Shown: positions 26,549 to 35,616 of the stretch, piece by piece
Numbering within the stretch: the first letter of the stretch is position 1
Layout: each line of letters begins with the position of its first letter
Assembly: GCF_025244925.1 (NCBI RefSeq)
Contig: NZ_CP104275.1
Location: forward strand, 1,364,001-1,428,000
Direction of reading: 5' to 3'
Source of the DNA: Arthrobacter zhaoxinii
GTDB taxonomy: Bacteria > Actinomycetota > Actinomycetes > Actinomycetales > Micrococcaceae
DNA: 64,000 bases
Position numbers and translations under genes: made by a program
Notes under the pieces: generated by a model
What the model was told of the DNA's origin: nothing
The model's input: only the letters and a program-made list of their open reading frames with translations
The model's database searches: none

Positions 26549-27646
26549 CTAGCTCTTCCGAATTGCGGGTGCCCGCTTCCCGGTCAGCAACTCGTGCACC
26601 GCCGATGCGGCGGCCGTGTTTGCGGCCGCCACAGCTACGGTGTCGTTGCCCACCAGGCGCATCCACACGCCGGCATCACCGGGTAACGTGCTCACCCCGA
26701 AGATCAGGTCACCGCCGCTTTCACCAAGCGCACGATGCAGGGTATCAGCGAGCCGGGCCGCCGGAACAAGGGGTGTGAAGACGTACAGCATGGCGAGCAC
26801 ATCGTGGTTGGCAAGCACGCCGAGCCCGGTGGCGCCGGAGACCGCTCCGTCGGCTCCCGCTCCCGGGCTGAGCCGAACCCGGTCCAGGGCAACCAAACGG
26901 CCGTCGGGCCGCCGCACCTCGAGGTCGGAGGCGTACACATCGTAGGCGTGCCGCTCCCCGCGTGCGAGCCTGCCCGCGTACATGGTGTCGCCGAGCAGCA
27001 AGGTTGCGGACTCGTCGATCACCACCGATGTCTGCTGGTAATGGCGCGAAGCGGCGAAGGGCACCACTGGCTCGGGCAGGTACTCCACATAGGCGCCTTC
27101 TTCGACCGTGATGTTCATCAGCGCGGAGGCGTAGTCATGGTCCATGCGGTAGACCCGGGTCTGGGTCTGAGTGGTGATGTGCGCCGAAGTGCCGGGACCG
27201 AAGCTCAAATCGGTGCGCAGCCGGTCTCCCTGCAGAATGCCGCCGCCCGAGGACATGAGGTAGGTGTAGGCCATGTCGGGGCGGAGCGGGTTGAAATAGA
27301 GCGGATGCATGATCTGCAACGGTGACTTCTGGTAGTGCTGCACCAGCTCGGTACGGCCCCGGTTGCAGGCGAACCCAAGCTGCAGAATGCCGACTTTGCC
27401 CGGGCTGCCGACGGGCAGGTTCCTCCACTCTTCCTCGGTGTGCCGCCGAATTTCCGCAGGCACCCGGCCGGGCTCATAGAACGCCGGCTCGAGTCGGTAG
27501 CCGCCCGCGTTGGGTTCTCTCCGTCCGGCGTCGCGGGAAACCGGCGGACGGGGGAGAGGGCTCACGCTCGCGAGACCGCCGGCACCCGTCGCGGTGTTCC
27601 CGCCGGGTGCCGGCGCACTTCGCTGTTCCGTCGCTTTGAGGGTCAT
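26549..27646 (-). CDS. ureD: Urease accessory protein UreD
   Basis: A 365-residue protein that binds apo-urease and with UreF and UreG forms the nickel-delivery complex. The first 70 residues are Pro/Gly-rich and not conserved. The family core starts near residue 85 (VGILQLGFACNRGRTELV) with PLYFNPLRPDMAYTYLMSSG, then GGILQGDRLRTDL and TTQTQTRVYRMD. The ATG at 27646 overlaps the ureG stop (ATGA). The long N-terminal extension compared with typical UreD (about 270 residues) is unusual. Confidence 0.92.
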   Translation of the reverse strand: MTLKATEQRSAPAPGGNTATGAGGLASVSPLPRPPVSRDAGRREPNAGGYRLEPAFYEPGRVPAEIRRHTEEEWRNLPVGSPGKVGILQLGFACNRGRTELVQHYQKSPLQIMHPLYFNPLRPDMAYTYLMSSGGGILQGDRLRTDLSFGPGTSAHITTQTQTRVYRMDHDYASALMNITVEEGAYVEYLPEPVVPFAASRHYQQTSVVIDESATLLLGDTMYAGRLARGERHAYDVYASDLEVRRPDGRLVALDRVRLSPGAGADGAVSGATGLGVLANHDVLAMLYVFTPLVPAARLADTLHRALGESGGDLIFGVSTLPGDAGVWMRLVGNDTVAVAAANTAAASAVHELLTGKRAPAIRKS

Positions 27647-28278
27647 CCGATGAGCTCGGTTCTGGCACCGTTCCACTGCGACATGATTTGTTGGTGGAGT
27701 TCATCGACGCCGAACCCGGTGAGGGAATTGGTCAGCACCACGGGCCGATCCTCGCGTACCCGGTGTGCGTCGGACTCCATCACGTTGAGGTCGGTGCGGA
27801 CGTACTGCGCGATGTCGATCTTGTTGATCACCAGGATGTCGCTGTCGGTGATGCCGGGACCGCGCTTGCGCGGCATCTTCTCGCCCTCAGCGGTGTCCAG
27901 TACGAACACAAAAACATCGGCAAGCGCCGGGGAGAAGGTAAGCGTTAAGTTGTCGCCGCCCGACTCGTAAATGAGCGTGTCGATGTCGGGAAACCGTTCC
28001 AGCATCTCCGCGCCGACGGCGAGGTTCATGGTCGGATCGTCGCGCACGGCCGTATGCGGACAGGAGCCGGTCTCGACGCCGATCACCCGCTCCGGGTCGA
28101 GGATGCCGGCCAGCTCCCTGCGCACGTGGTGGGCATCCTCCTGGGTATAGATGTCATTGGTGATGACGCCGGGGGTGCGCCCGGCCTCGATCAACAACGG
28201 CACCAGCGCTTCCGTCAGCGCCGTCTTGCCGCTGCCCACGGGCCCGCCGATGCCAATCCTCAACACGTTCTCACTCAT
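27643..28278 (-). CDS. ureG: Urease accessory GTPase UreG
   Basis: A 211-residue SIMIBI-class GTPase that drives nickel insertion. It has the P-loop GIGGPVGSGKTAL (residues 9-21), TNDIYTQEDAH, GVETGSCPHTAVRDD with the Cys-Pro-His nickel site, ESGGDNLTLTFSP and the guanine motif INKIDIA. The N-terminus lacks the long His-rich stretch seen in some actinobacterial UreG. The ATG at 28278 follows a 79-base gap after ureF. Confidence 0.97.
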   Translation of the reverse strand: MSENVLRIGIGGPVGSGKTALTEALVPLLIEAGRTPGVITNDIYTQEDAHHVRRELAGILDPERVIGVETGSCPHTAVRDDPTMNLAVGAEMLERFPDIDTLIYESGGDNLTLTFSPALADVFVFVLDTAEGEKMPRKRGPGITDSDILVINKIDIAQYVRTDLNVMESDAHRVREDRPVVLTNSLTGFGVDELHQQIMSQWNGARTELIG

Positions 28279-28357
28279 GAAGTCCTCGTTTCCGGTGGAT
28301 CTGCTGTTTTCATGTGGGCGCCCATCGGCGCCGTTTCGTTCGTGTCCCGACTGCGTC

Positions 28358-29047
28358 CTAACTGGCGAACAAGCGTGCCTCGGCCCTCTCATGCTGTGCT
28401 GACATGACGTCCGCCATGGGCGCAAAGCCGCCAAGATCCGCGAGATTGCGCTCCAGGGCGGCCTCCGTCACCTGCTCCATGACAGGGGATGTCTGAAGCA
28501 GAATGGCCTGCGCCTGCCGGTGGTCTGTCAGCCGCAGGCGAAGGGCGGCCCCGACGAAGCTCGCCGAGAAGGCGAACAGGTCCGATGCAACGGCCTGCCG
28601 GGTCGCGACTCCGTTGGCTGCGTACACCACCGCCGCCGCGACCGGCTGGCAGCCGGGCGTGCTACGCCGCCGTACCCGCTCGGCATACTCGGCGAGGAGT
28701 CCCTGGTCAATCAATTCGGCCCCCAGATCAATCAGCTGGTGGCCGCTGCGTACGGAGGCGGTGCGCATTTCGGCGTTTAGTTTCGAGGCGAACAGCCGCT
28801 GGTCGACCTCCTGCACGAGGCCGACGTCGCCGTGGTCCGCTGCGCGGTGCGCTGCAGCAAGTGCCGTTGCGTCCCCGGGACCGACGGAGTGCAGCAGCAG
28901 ATCGGCCAGCAGCTGCTGCACTCCGTCGGCAGACACGAGCCACGCCTGCCTGTAGCCCTCGAGCCCGTGCGACATCGTATAGAAGCCGCTGGGAAACGCC
29001 GAGTCAGCGAACTGCAGGCTGGTCAGCAACTGGCGTACATCCGACAT
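28358..29047 (-). CDS. ureF: Urease accessory protein UreF
   Basis: A 229-residue all-helical protein that acts with UreD and UreG. It starts LLTSLQFADSAFPSGFYTMSHGLEGY, whose D-S-A-F-P-x-G and S-H-G-L-E motif is diagnostic (residues about 10-30). SGHQLIDLGAEL is in the middle. The start lies 9 bases after ureC. Confidence 0.95.
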   Translation of the reverse strand: MSDVRQLLTSLQFADSAFPSGFYTMSHGLEGYRQAWLVSADGVQQLLADLLLHSVGPGDATALAAAHRAADHGDVGLVQEVDQRLFASKLNAEMRTASVRSGHQLIDLGAELIDQGLLAEYAERVRRRSTPGCQPVAAAVVYAANGVATRQAVASDLFAFSASFVGAALRLRLTDHRQAQAILLQTSPVMEQVTEAALERNLADLGGFAPMADVMSAQHERAEARLFAS

Positions 29048-29056
29048 GCCGTGTCC

Positions 29057-30781
29057 CTACGCGAGAAAGAACAGCTGGGTCATCGGCAGGGACTGGGCCG
29101 GCGGGATGGTGGCCAGCGTGCCGTTGTACGTCACGTCGTATGTCTCCGGGTCCACCTCGATCACAGGCGTCGCGTTGTTGCGGACCATGTGCTCCTTGCC
29201 GATGCCGCGGCAGCGTTGCACCGGCAGCACCTGGCTCTCCAGCCCGAGCCGCTCCGGCACGCCCTTGTCGATGGCCGCCTTCGACATGAAGGTCACCCGT
29301 GTGCTCTGCAGCGCCTTGCCCTGCGCACCGAACATGGGCCGGTAAAACACGGGCTGCGGGGTGGGCAGCGAGGCATTCGGATCACCCATCAGTGCCCAGT
29401 TGATCAAGCCGCCCTTGACGATCAGCCGGGGCTTGGCGCCGAAGGATTGGATCGGCCAAAGCACGATATCGGCGATCTTGCCGGCCTCCAGTGAGCCGAT
29501 GTAGTCGGACACGCCCTGGGTGATGGCCGGGTTGATCGTGATCTTGGCGAGGAAGCGCAGCACCCGGAAATTATCGTTGTCGCCGCTCTCCTCCGGCAGC
29601 GCGCCGCGCTGGTCCTTGCAGTGGTGGGCGATCTGGAAGGTGCGCATAAACGATTCGCCGATGCGACCCATTGCCTGGGAGTCGGACGAGACCATCGAAA
29701 TGATCCCTTCATCGTGGAAAACCGTCTCCGCGGAGATCGTCTCGGCCCGCACCCGGGAATCCGCGAAGGCGACGTCTTCGGGGACGTCGTGGGAGAGGTG
29801 GTGGCAGACCATCACCATGTCGAGCAGCTCATCCACCGAATTGACGGTGTAGGGCAGGGTCGGGTTCGTCGAGGACGGGAGCACGTTCGGGTGGCCGGCC
29901 ACCTTGATGATGTCCGGGGCATGGCCGCCGCCGGCACCCTCGGTGTGGAAGGTGTGGATGGTGCGGCCGTCGATGGCGTCAAGGGTGTCCTCCACATAGC
30001 CGGCCTCGTTGAGGCTGTCTGTATGCACCGAGATCTGCACATCATAGTCATCGGCCACGGAGAGTGCGTTGCTGAGCGCAGCCGGCGTCGTGCCGTAGTC
30101 CTCGTGTACCTTGAGTCCGCATGCGCCGGCCTCGACCTGTTCTATCAGGGCATCGGGCAGCGAGCCGTTCCCCTTGCCGAGGAAGCCCATGTTGACCGGC
30201 ATCCCTTCGGCCGATTCCAGCAGTCGGGCGAGATTCCAGACGCCGGGAGTCGTGGTGACGCCGTTGGTGCCGTCGGTGGGTCCCGTGCCGCCGCCGAAGA
30301 GGGTCGTGATGCCGTTGGAGAGGGCGGCCAGTGCCTGTTCCGGCGAAATATAGTGCACGTGTGAGTCGATGCCGCCGGGGGTGGCGATGAAGTGCTCGCC
30401 GGCCAGCAGCTCGGTCCCGGGGCCAACCACCAGGCGCGGATCGACTCCGCTCTGGGTGTGCGGGTTGCCGGACTTGCCGATACCGGCGATCTTGCCGTCA
30501 CGCACACCGATGTCGCCCTTAATGACACCCAGCACCGGGTCCAGGATGATTGCGTTGGTGATCACCAGGTCAAGCACGCCTTCAGCGGAAGTTGCCTGGG
30601 GATCGGCCGCCATGCCGTCACGTGCGGTCTTGCCGCCGCCGTAGACCACCTCGTCACCGTAATGGCCCTCGTTGTAATCCTTCTCGATCTCGATCACCAG
30701 ATTGGAATCGGCCAGGTGGACCCGGTCGCCGGTGGTCGGACCAAAGAGGTCGGTATACTGCTTGCGCGAGATTTTCGCCAT
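29057..30781 (-). CDS. ureC: Urease alpha subunit
   Basis: The 574-residue catalytic subunit hydrolyses urea to ammonia and carbamate with two Ni2+. All ligands are visible: His141 and His143 in IDSHVHYI, the lysine to be carbamylated (Lys224) in [10 protein letters not shown], His253 (ISVHTDS), His279 and the flap [11 protein letters not shown] with Cys326/His327. The ATG at 30781 shares one base with the ureB stop; a GTG one codon upstream is an alternative. The length is normal. Confidence 0.98.
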   Translation of the reverse strand: MAKISRKQYTDLFGPTTGDRVHLADSNLVIEIEKDYNEGHYGDEVVYGGGKTARDGMAADPQATSAEGVLDLVITNAIILDPVLGVIKGDIGVRDGKIAGIGKSGNPHTQSGVDPRLVVGPGTELLAGEHFIATPGGIDSHVHYISPEQALAALSNGITTLFGGGTGPTDGTNGVTTTPGVWNLARLLESAEGMPVNMGFLGKGNGSLPDALIEQVEAGACGLKVHEDYGTTPAALSNALSVADDYDVQISVHTDSLNEAGYVEDTLDAIDGRTIHTFHTEGAGGGHAPDIIKVAGHPNVLPSSTNPTLPYTVNSVDELLDMVMVCHHLSHDVPEDVAFADSRVRAETISAETVFHDEGIISMVSSDSQAMGRIGESFMRTFQIAHHCKDQRGALPEESGDNDNFRVLRFLAKITINPAITQGVSDYIGSLEAGKIADIVLWPIQSFGAKPRLIVKGGLINWALMGDPNASLPTPQPVFYRPMFGAQGKALQSTRVTFMSKAAIDKGVPERLGLESQVLPVQRCRGIGKEHMVRNNATPVIEVDPETYDVTYNGTLATIPPAQSLPMTQLFFLA

Positions 30782-31227
30782 CACTGCTTCCCCTCTTCTG
30801 GGCGGCCCGTTTGTGCTGCAGGGCCCGCGTTGTTTGCACTGGGTTTGGAGCCCGGTTTCCCGTCGGAAAATCCGAGCTCCTTCATCCGCGCCATGGCCCG
30901 GATCTTCGTTGCCGCAGAGTCGAGCCCGCCGTCGACGAGGTTGTTGAAGCCAATGACCCGCCGGTTTCCGGCGTACGCGGTGAGGGTCACCTCGCGGGTG
31001 TCACCTGCTTCGAAGCGGATTCCGGTACCTGCCGGCACATCGAGGTGCATGCCGTAGGCCAGTTCGCGTTCGAACAAAAGCGCCTTGTTGGTCTCGAAAA
31101 AGTGAAAATGCGAGCCGACCTGCACGGCCCGGTCGCCGGTGTTGCTCACCAGCAGGGTGACGCTCGGCCTGCCGGCGTTGATCTCGATCTCTTCTTCGCG
31201 GTGGTGGTAGGTAGGGCTGCCCAGCAT
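30781..31227 (-). CDS. ureB: Urease beta subunit
   Basis: A 148-residue subunit. The family core covers residues 1-110 ([19 protein letters not shown], then [15 protein letters not shown], then GFNNLVDG). The last 35 residues are a polar Gly/Ser/Pro tail not seen in short UreB proteins. The ATG at 31227 has AAGGGAAGGA upstream. UreA and UreB are separate, not fused. Confidence 0.95.
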   Translation of the reverse strand: MLGSPTYHHREEEIEINAGRPSVTLLVSNTGDRAVQVGSHFHFFETNKALLFERELAYGMHLDVPAGTGIRFEAGDTREVTLTAYAGNRRVIGFNNLVDGGLDSAATKIRAMARMKELGFSDGKPGSKPSANNAGPAAQTGRPEEGKQ

Positions 31228-31275
31228 GGTTGTTCCTTCCCTTGCGGCGCAGCGTCGCTGCACGCGGTGTTCCGA

Positions 31276-32172
31276 TCAACTCAAGGTGATCGGCGTTGGG
31301 TGGGGATGGGTGTGGCCGTCGGCCGCCCCGTGGTTGTGGGGATGGCCGCTGTCCGCGTCAAAGGCGTGTGAGTGCGCGTAACCGTGACCGTGATCCGCCT
31401 GCAGTCCGGCGTCAATACCGGTGGAGCCGTGGCCGAGGTTGTGCAGTGCGTCGCGAACACGCTCGCCGATAACGCGAAGCACCGCCTGCTCGCTCAGCAG
31501 TGCACCGTAGAACCGGGCCTCGGCGAAACCTCCCTCGCCGAAGGGCACCGCTTCACCGTGCACGGTGGGCACCCGCCGAAATCCTGCGGGAACAACCACC
31601 GTCTCCGTGCTGCCGAGAAGACCCAGCCTCCGTACGGCCTCCAGGAGTGCCTCCGCGTCGGTGACGGCGGCAACCTCCACCAGGTTGCCCGCCCCGTGCG
31701 TGCGCACCAGATGCGCGATGCGGTAGAGCTCCGCATCATCGAAGGGATTGCCTGCGTCCGCGACGATCAGCACTGCCGCCTCCGGGGCCAGCCTGCGCAC
31801 CTCCACGGCGGCGGCCCGAAGCCACGCCGTGAGATGGTCGGGGGTGCCGAATTGGTCCGCCAGGGCCAGCGGGGCCGGGGCGGCACCGTGCGGGACGGCC
31901 CCTGCTTCCAGCCAGCGGAGCGTCTTCGCCGTGTCCGCGACGAGGGTCGGGTTACGGCCGAAGGTCATCGGCAGCACGACGACGGGTGCCGTGTCCGCTC
32001 CGTCGGCAGTGTCCTGGCGCAGCCGCGTGAGGACATTGTGCAGAGGTCGGCCGGCGGGAGTAACGAGGGCGTCCGGAAAGGAAGCCGTGACGAATGAAAG
32101 ATCCGTCCCGTTGCCGCTCTCATGTCCTCCGACCAGCACCACCGTTGCACGCGGCTCGGTGGGCCAGGTCAA
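31276..32172 (-). CDS. CbiX/SirB-like chelatase-fold protein with His-rich tail in the urease operon
   Basis: About 298 residues that look like two tandem CbiX-type (sirohydrochlorin chelatase) halves. The first half starts ATVVLVGGHESGNG, replacing the usual GHGS motif. The second has VLIVADAGNPFDDAELYRIA and VVVPAGFRRVPTV. The canonical second metal-binding His is not evident. The last 53 residues contain 11 histidines (for example GHGYAHSHAF and GHPHNHGA), a metal-binding tail like that of UreE. It lies between ureA and ureB in a urease operon with no ureE, so a nickel chaperone or storage role is inferred. The likely start is the TTG two bases after the ureA stop; an earlier ATG at 32292 would overlap ureA by 119 bases. 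Confidence 0.75.
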   Translation of the reverse strand: MTWPTEPRATVVLVGGHESGNGTDLSFVTASFPDALVTPAGRPLHNVLTRLRQDTADGADTAPVVVLPMTFGRNPTLVADTAKTLRWLEAGAVPHGAAPAPLALADQFGTPDHLTAWLRAAAVEVRRLAPEAAVLIVADAGNPFDDAELYRIAHLVRTHGAGNLVEVAAVTDAEALLEAVRRLGLLGSTETVVVPAGFRRVPTVHGEAVPFGEGGFAEARFYGALLSEQAVLRVIGERVRDALHNLGHGSTGIDAGLQADHGHGYAHSHAFDADSGHPHNHGAADGHTHPHPTPITLS

Positions 32173-32173
32173 G

Positions 32174-32479
32174 TCACACCCCGATGGGATCGTGACAGGA
32201 GACGAGCTTGCTGCCGTCGACGAAGGTCGCCTCGATCTGCAGGAGGGGCAGCCGCTCACGGACGCCGTCCATACACTGGCTTTCAGAGACAATGGTCTTA
32301 CCGAGTTCCATCACCTCTGCGACGGTCCGGCCGTCGCGGGCACCCTCCAGGATCGCCTCGCAGATGAGGGCGGTGGCCTCGCTGACATTGAGCTTGGTGC
32401 CCCGCTCGCGCCGCTTACGGGCCAAATCCGCCACTTGGTATACGTAAAGCTTGTCTATTTCCTTGGGAGTGAGGTTCAT
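32174..32479 (-). CDS. ureA: Urease gamma subunit
   Basis: A 101-residue subunit beginning MNLTPKEIDKLYVYQVADLA, with GTKLNVSEATALICEAILEG, then LPLLQIEATFVDGSKLVSCHDPI at the end. These are diagnostic. The ATG at 32479 has AAGGTGAAGG upstream. It is the first gene of the nine-gene operon. Confidence 0.97.
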   Translation of the reverse strand: MNLTPKEIDKLYVYQVADLARKRRERGTKLNVSEATALICEAILEGARDGRTVAEVMELGKTIVSESQCMDGVRERLPLLQIEATFVDGSKLVSCHDPIGV

Positions 32480-32504
32480 ACCTTCACCTTCAGACGCAGT
32501 TGCG

Positions 32505-32510
32505 ATCATA
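32505..32510 (-). promoter_or_regulatory. ureA: Candidate -10 element of the urease operon
   Basis: TATGAT on the minus strand lies 26 bases before the ureA ATG. No convincing -35 is seen. A small inverted repeat GTACG-N4-CGTAC (32559-32572) about 50 bases upstream could be an operator. No GlnR-type box was found in the 157 bases before ureA. Confidence 0.35.
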
Positions 32511-32636
32511 TCTGGCCCGCTTGCCCGGCGCACCGGCCTGGCTCGCTTACAGAAAACCGTACGCGCACGTACCAGCAACGACCACCCGTTCCCGGCCATC
32601 TACGCCCGTGCCCGGGAAAATGGGGACCGGCCTGTC

Positions 32637-32690
32637 CAGCAGCACAGAGGGCCCCTGTTCCGAACGGAACAGGGGCCCTCTGTGCTGCTG
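32637..32690 (-). terminator. Perfect 25-bp hairpin between osmC and ureA
   Basis: Arms 32637-32661 and 32666-32690 are exactly complementary over 25 bp with the loop GAAC. There is no T run. It lies 12 bases after the osmC stop and is best read as its terminator, isolating the urease operon. Confidence 0.7.
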
Positions 32691-32701
32691 GGAGCGGGCT
32701 G

Positions 32702-33130
32702 CTAGGACTCCAGCGTGGCGTCCATGGTGATTTCGATGCCGGTCAGTGCCTGCGAGACCGGGCAGCCGGTCTTCGCCGACTCGGCAATGTCGTCAAACTG
32801 CTCCGCCGTCAGGCCGGGAACGACGGCGGTGACCTTGAGGTGGCTGCCGGTGATGCCCGTGCCCGGAACGAAGGTCACGTCTGCGGATGTGGAGATCCGC
32901 TCTGCCGTCTTGCCTGCCTCGGCAAGCGCGTTGCTGAAAGCCATGGAGAAGCAGGCCGAGTGGGCCGCGGCAATAAGTTCCTCAGGGCTGGTCTTCCCGT
33001 TGGCCTCCTCGGCGCGGGCCTTCCACGTAACGTCGTAGGTTCCAAGGCCGGAGGAGTCGAGGGTGACGTCTCCCTTGCCGTTGAAGAGGTCGCCGTTCCA
33101 GACGGTGTGGGCTGAACGGACTGTAGCCAT
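32702..33130 (-). CDS. OsmC/Ohr family peroxiredoxin-like protein
   Basis: A 142-residue thiol peroxidase of the OsmC group. The two redox cysteines are in AAHSACFSMAFS (about 59) and AKTGCPVSQAL (about 124). SPEELIAAAHSA is the family motif, and the catalytic Arg is expected in the N-terminal half. The ATG at 33130 with AAGGAG upstream was chosen over an extended frame. Confidence 0.9.
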   Translation of the reverse strand: MATVRSAHTVWNGDLFNGKGDVTLDSSGLGTYDVTWKARAEEANGKTSPEELIAAAHSACFSMAFSNALAEAGKTAERISTSADVTFVPGTGITGSHLKVTAVVPGLTAEQFDDIAESAKTGCPVSQALTGIEITMDATLES

Positions 33131-33212
33131 GGGGGTCTCCTTAAAACAGTGATGGGACGGGGCCGGCAACAAGCCGGCGCACCATCCCATCCTATTTCCG
33201 CTGTTGTGCGGA

Positions 33213-33560
33213 CTACCACATAGTGGCTACGGCAATGTTGATAACCGCGAGGATACCCACACCGTTCGCCAGTGCCGGGGAGACCTTTTCGTCCTTCTTG
33301 TAGCGGCGCTGTCCGATGAAGGCCAGCACGGCAATCACCAGGGTGATCAGCAGCTTGATGCCGACCTTCATGTGGTTGACGTCGCCGTCGCCCATTTCAT
33401 TGACGGCCACCAGCGCCAGGCCGGTGACCAGCTGCAGCAGGGCACCGTGGAACTGGCCGGGCAGTACCGTCGGATTCTTGATTCGGGCAATCCAGAGGCC
33501 GACGATGATGGCTGCACCCAGGATGTGCAGGAAAACGAGGAAGTTGTGAAGGAAGTCCAT
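33213..33560 (-). CDS. Small four-helix membrane protein with intramembrane histidines
   Basis: A 115-residue integral membrane protein with four hydrophobic segments at about residues 5-25, 38-54, 66-83 and 97-113. The first helix, FLHILGAAIIVGLW, resembles the beginning of CopD/DUF2269-type membrane proteins. Histidines at 5, 12, 38 and 63 could bind heme or metal; this is inference. No named family was assigned. A BlaI-type palindrome lies 63-79 bases upstream of its start, the same sequence found three times at cydA. Confidence 0.75.
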   Translation of the reverse strand: MDFLHNFLVFLHILGAAIIVGLWIARIKNPTVLPGQFHGALLQLVTGLALVAVNEMGDGDVNHMKVGIKLLITLVIAVLAFIGQRRYKKDEKVSPALANGVGILAVINIAVATMW

Positions 33561-33622
33561 ACTCCGAGTTTATCGACTCGCAGTCAGTAACCCGCCGGAA
33601 ACCGGGGGTTGTGCGGTAACTT

Positions 33623-33639
33623 TTCTACAACTTGTAGAG
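33623..33639 (-). promoter_or_regulatory. BlaI-type operator upstream of the small membrane protein gene
   Basis: TTCTACAACTTGTAGAG matches the 17-bp palindrome TTCTAC-N5-GTAGAA, present three times before cydA, with one mismatch in the last base. It lies after the sucB terminator, so it can only serve the membrane protein gene. Confidence 0.6.
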
Positions 33640-33671
33640 AAACTTCCGCCGGGCTGCCGCCGGTTAAAGAC

Positions 33672-33707
33672 GCAGTGCGCCCTCCCGGTAACGGGAGAGC
33701 GCACTGC
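33672..33707 (-). terminator. Terminator-like hairpin after sucB
   Basis: Sixteen-base arms (33672-33687 and 33692-33707, one mismatch) with a 4-base loop begin 17 bases beyond the sucB stop. There is no T run. Confidence 0.6.
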
Positions 33708-33723
33708 CTAAGCGGAACCGGAA

Positions 33724-35493
33724 CTAGAGCCCCAGGTCTGCCTCGAAGTTGCCTTCTTCCAGACGTGCCTTCAGCGTCTGCAGGAAGCGGCCTGCATCGG
33801 CGCCGTCCACCAGGCGGTGGTCGTACGTCAGGGAGAGGTACATCATCGAACGGATGGCAATGTTGTCATTGCCCTCGGCGTCGGTGACCACCATGGGACG
33901 CTTGACGATCGCGCCCGTGCCCAGGATGCCGACCTGCGGCTGGTTGATGATCGGGGTGTCGAAGAGGGCTCCGACGCTGCCGATGTTCGTGATGGTGAAC
34001 GTGCCGCCGGAGAGCTCGTCGGGGCCGATCTTGTTGTTGCGCGTGCGGCTGCCGACGTCGGCGATCTTCTTGGCCAGGCCGGTGATGTTCAGGTCACCGG
34101 CGTCGTTGATGACCGGAACCAGCAGGCCCTTCTCGGTGTCCACGGCAATCGCGAGGTGCTCGGCGTCGTGGTACGTGATTTCCTGCGTCTCGTTGTTGTA
34201 CGAGGCGTTGAGGACCGGGTGCTGCTTCAGGCCCTCGACCACTGCCTTGGCAATGAACGGCAGGAAGGTGAGCTTCGCGCCATTCTGCTGCTGGAAGTTG
34301 TTCTTGGCCTTCTGGCGGAGCGCCGCAATGCGGGTCATGTCGACCTCGTGCACCTGCGTCAGCTGTGCCGACTCCTCCAGGGATTCACGCATGCGGCGTG
34401 CAATCGTCTGGCGGATGCGGGGGGCCTTCACCGTGGTGCCGCGGAGCTTGGCGCTGGCTTCGCTGATCTGCGCCGGTGCTGCCTTTTCAGAGGCGGCGGG
34501 GGCGGCAGGAGCTGAAGCAGCCGGCTGGGAGGACGCAGCCTTCTTGGCCTCTGCGGCCTCGAGGACGTCCTGCTTGCGGATGCGGCCGGCGACGCCGGAG
34601 CCCTTGATGCCGGCGAGGTCGACACCGTGCTGGTTGGCGAGCTTGCGCACCAGCGGCGTTACGTAGGTGCCGCCGTCGTTGGAAGCGCTGGGCGCTTCCT
34701 GCTTCGGAGCTTCCTGCTTGGGAGCCTCGGCCTTGGGGGCTTCCTGCTTCGGAGCCTCCTGCTTGGGGGCTTCCTTCTTCTCCGGCTCAACGGCCGGCGC
34801 TTCGCGCTCGTCCTTGGAGGCGGCCGCTACGGGCTCGGCTCCCTTGGGCTCGGCCTTGGCGGGGGCAGCCGCACCGGAACCGATGACGGCCAGGACGGAA
34901 CCGACCTCAGCCGTGTCGTCTTCGTTGACCCGGATTTCCAGCAGCTTGCCGGCTACCGGGGAGGGGATCTCGGTGTCGACCTTGTCGGTGGAAACCTCGA
35001 GCAGCGGCTCGTCCATTTCGACGTCGTCGCCCACGGCCTTGAGCCAGCGGGTGACGGTGCCTTCGGTGACCGACTCGCCGAGGGCGGGGAGGGTGACCTC
35101 GGTGCCCTCACCGGAGCCGGAATCGGAGGCGGGAGCTTCTTCAGCGGCCGGAGCCTCTTCAGCCGCGGGAGCGGGAGCTTCTTCGGCAGCTTCCTGTGCC
35201 GGAGCTTCCTGGTTGGCGGCGCTGCCGCCGTCGTCCTTCTGCTCGCCGGAACCGGAGCCGTCACCGATGCGTACGAGCGCAGCGCCGACCTCGGCGGTTT
35301 CGTCTTCGGTTACGAGGATTTCCTCGATCACGCCGGCAACGGGGGAGGGGATTTCCGTATCGACCTTGTCGGTGGATACCTCGAGCAGCGGCTCGTCGAC
35401 CTCGACGCGGTCGCCCACGTTCTTCAGCCAGCGGGTGACGGTGCCTTCGGTGACGGACTCGCCGAGGGCTGGTAAGTTCACGGTTTCAGACAT
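33724..35493 (-). CDS. sucB: 2-oxoglutarate dehydrogenase E2 (dihydrolipoamide succinyltransferase)
   Basis: A 589-residue E2 with two lipoyl domains, each with the lipoylated Lys in [11 protein letters not shown] (residue 43 and again near 175), linked by Ala/Pro/Glu-rich hinges. One hinge has five [10 protein letters not shown] repeats. A peripheral-subunit binding domain ([17 protein letters not shown], about 280-315) and the catalytic domain follow, the latter ending in [13 protein letters not shown] with the active-site His. It could serve pyruvate or 2-oxoglutarate dehydrogenase; in actinobacteria one such E2 can serve pyruvate dehydrogenase. LipA and LipB encoded nearby modify it, and Lpd is its E3. 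Confidence 0.93.
   Translation of the reverse strand: MSETVNLPALGESVTEGTVTRWLKNVGDRVEVDEPLLEVSTDKVDTEIPSPVAGVIEEILVTEDETAEVGAALVRIGDGSGSGEQKDDGGSAANQEAPAQEAAEEAPAPAAEEAPAAEEAPASDSGSGEGTEVTLPALGESVTEGTVTRWLKAVGDDVEMDEPLLEVSTDKVDTEIPSPVAGKLLEIRVNEDDTAEVGSVLAVIGSGAAAPAKAEPKGAEPVAAASKDEREAPAVEPEKKEAPKQEAPKQEAPKAEAPKQEAPKQEAPSASNDGGTYVTPLVRKLANQHGVDLAGIKGSGVAGRIRKQDVLEAAEAKKAASSQPAASAPAAPAASEKAAPAQISEASAKLRGTTVKAPRIRQTIARRMRESLEESAQLTQVHEVDMTRIAALRQKAKNNFQQQNGAKLTFLPFIAKAVVEGLKQHPVLNASYNNETQEITYHDAEHLAIAVDTEKGLLVPVINDAGDLNITGLAKKIADVGSRTRNNKIGPDELSGGTFTITNIGSVGALFDTPIINQPQVGILGTGAIVKRPMVVTDAEGNDNIAIRSMMYLSLTYDHRLVDGADAGRFLQTLKARLEEGNFEADLGL
34680..34790 (-). repeat. Tandem 15-bp repeats encoding the EAPKQ hinge of SucB
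   Basis: Five imperfect copies encode EAP-K-Q/A units in the flexible linker before the E3-binding domain. This is a typical swinging-arm hinge. Confidence 0.7.
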
Positions 35494-35616
35494 ATTGTCC
35501 CCGTTTCTCCTTGATAGATCTTTTTTGTGACCAGCCGTGCCGCTGGTGCTGGTGATGATTTCCCCCGGGCCGCAGCCGCAAGGCGGGATGCGGCCCGGGG
35601 GAGTGAATCTCAGGTG

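Noticed and set aside
32480..32636. GlnR box before the urease operon
   Set aside because: No gTnAC-n6-GaAAc pattern was found; only a short GTACG/CGTAC repeat is there.
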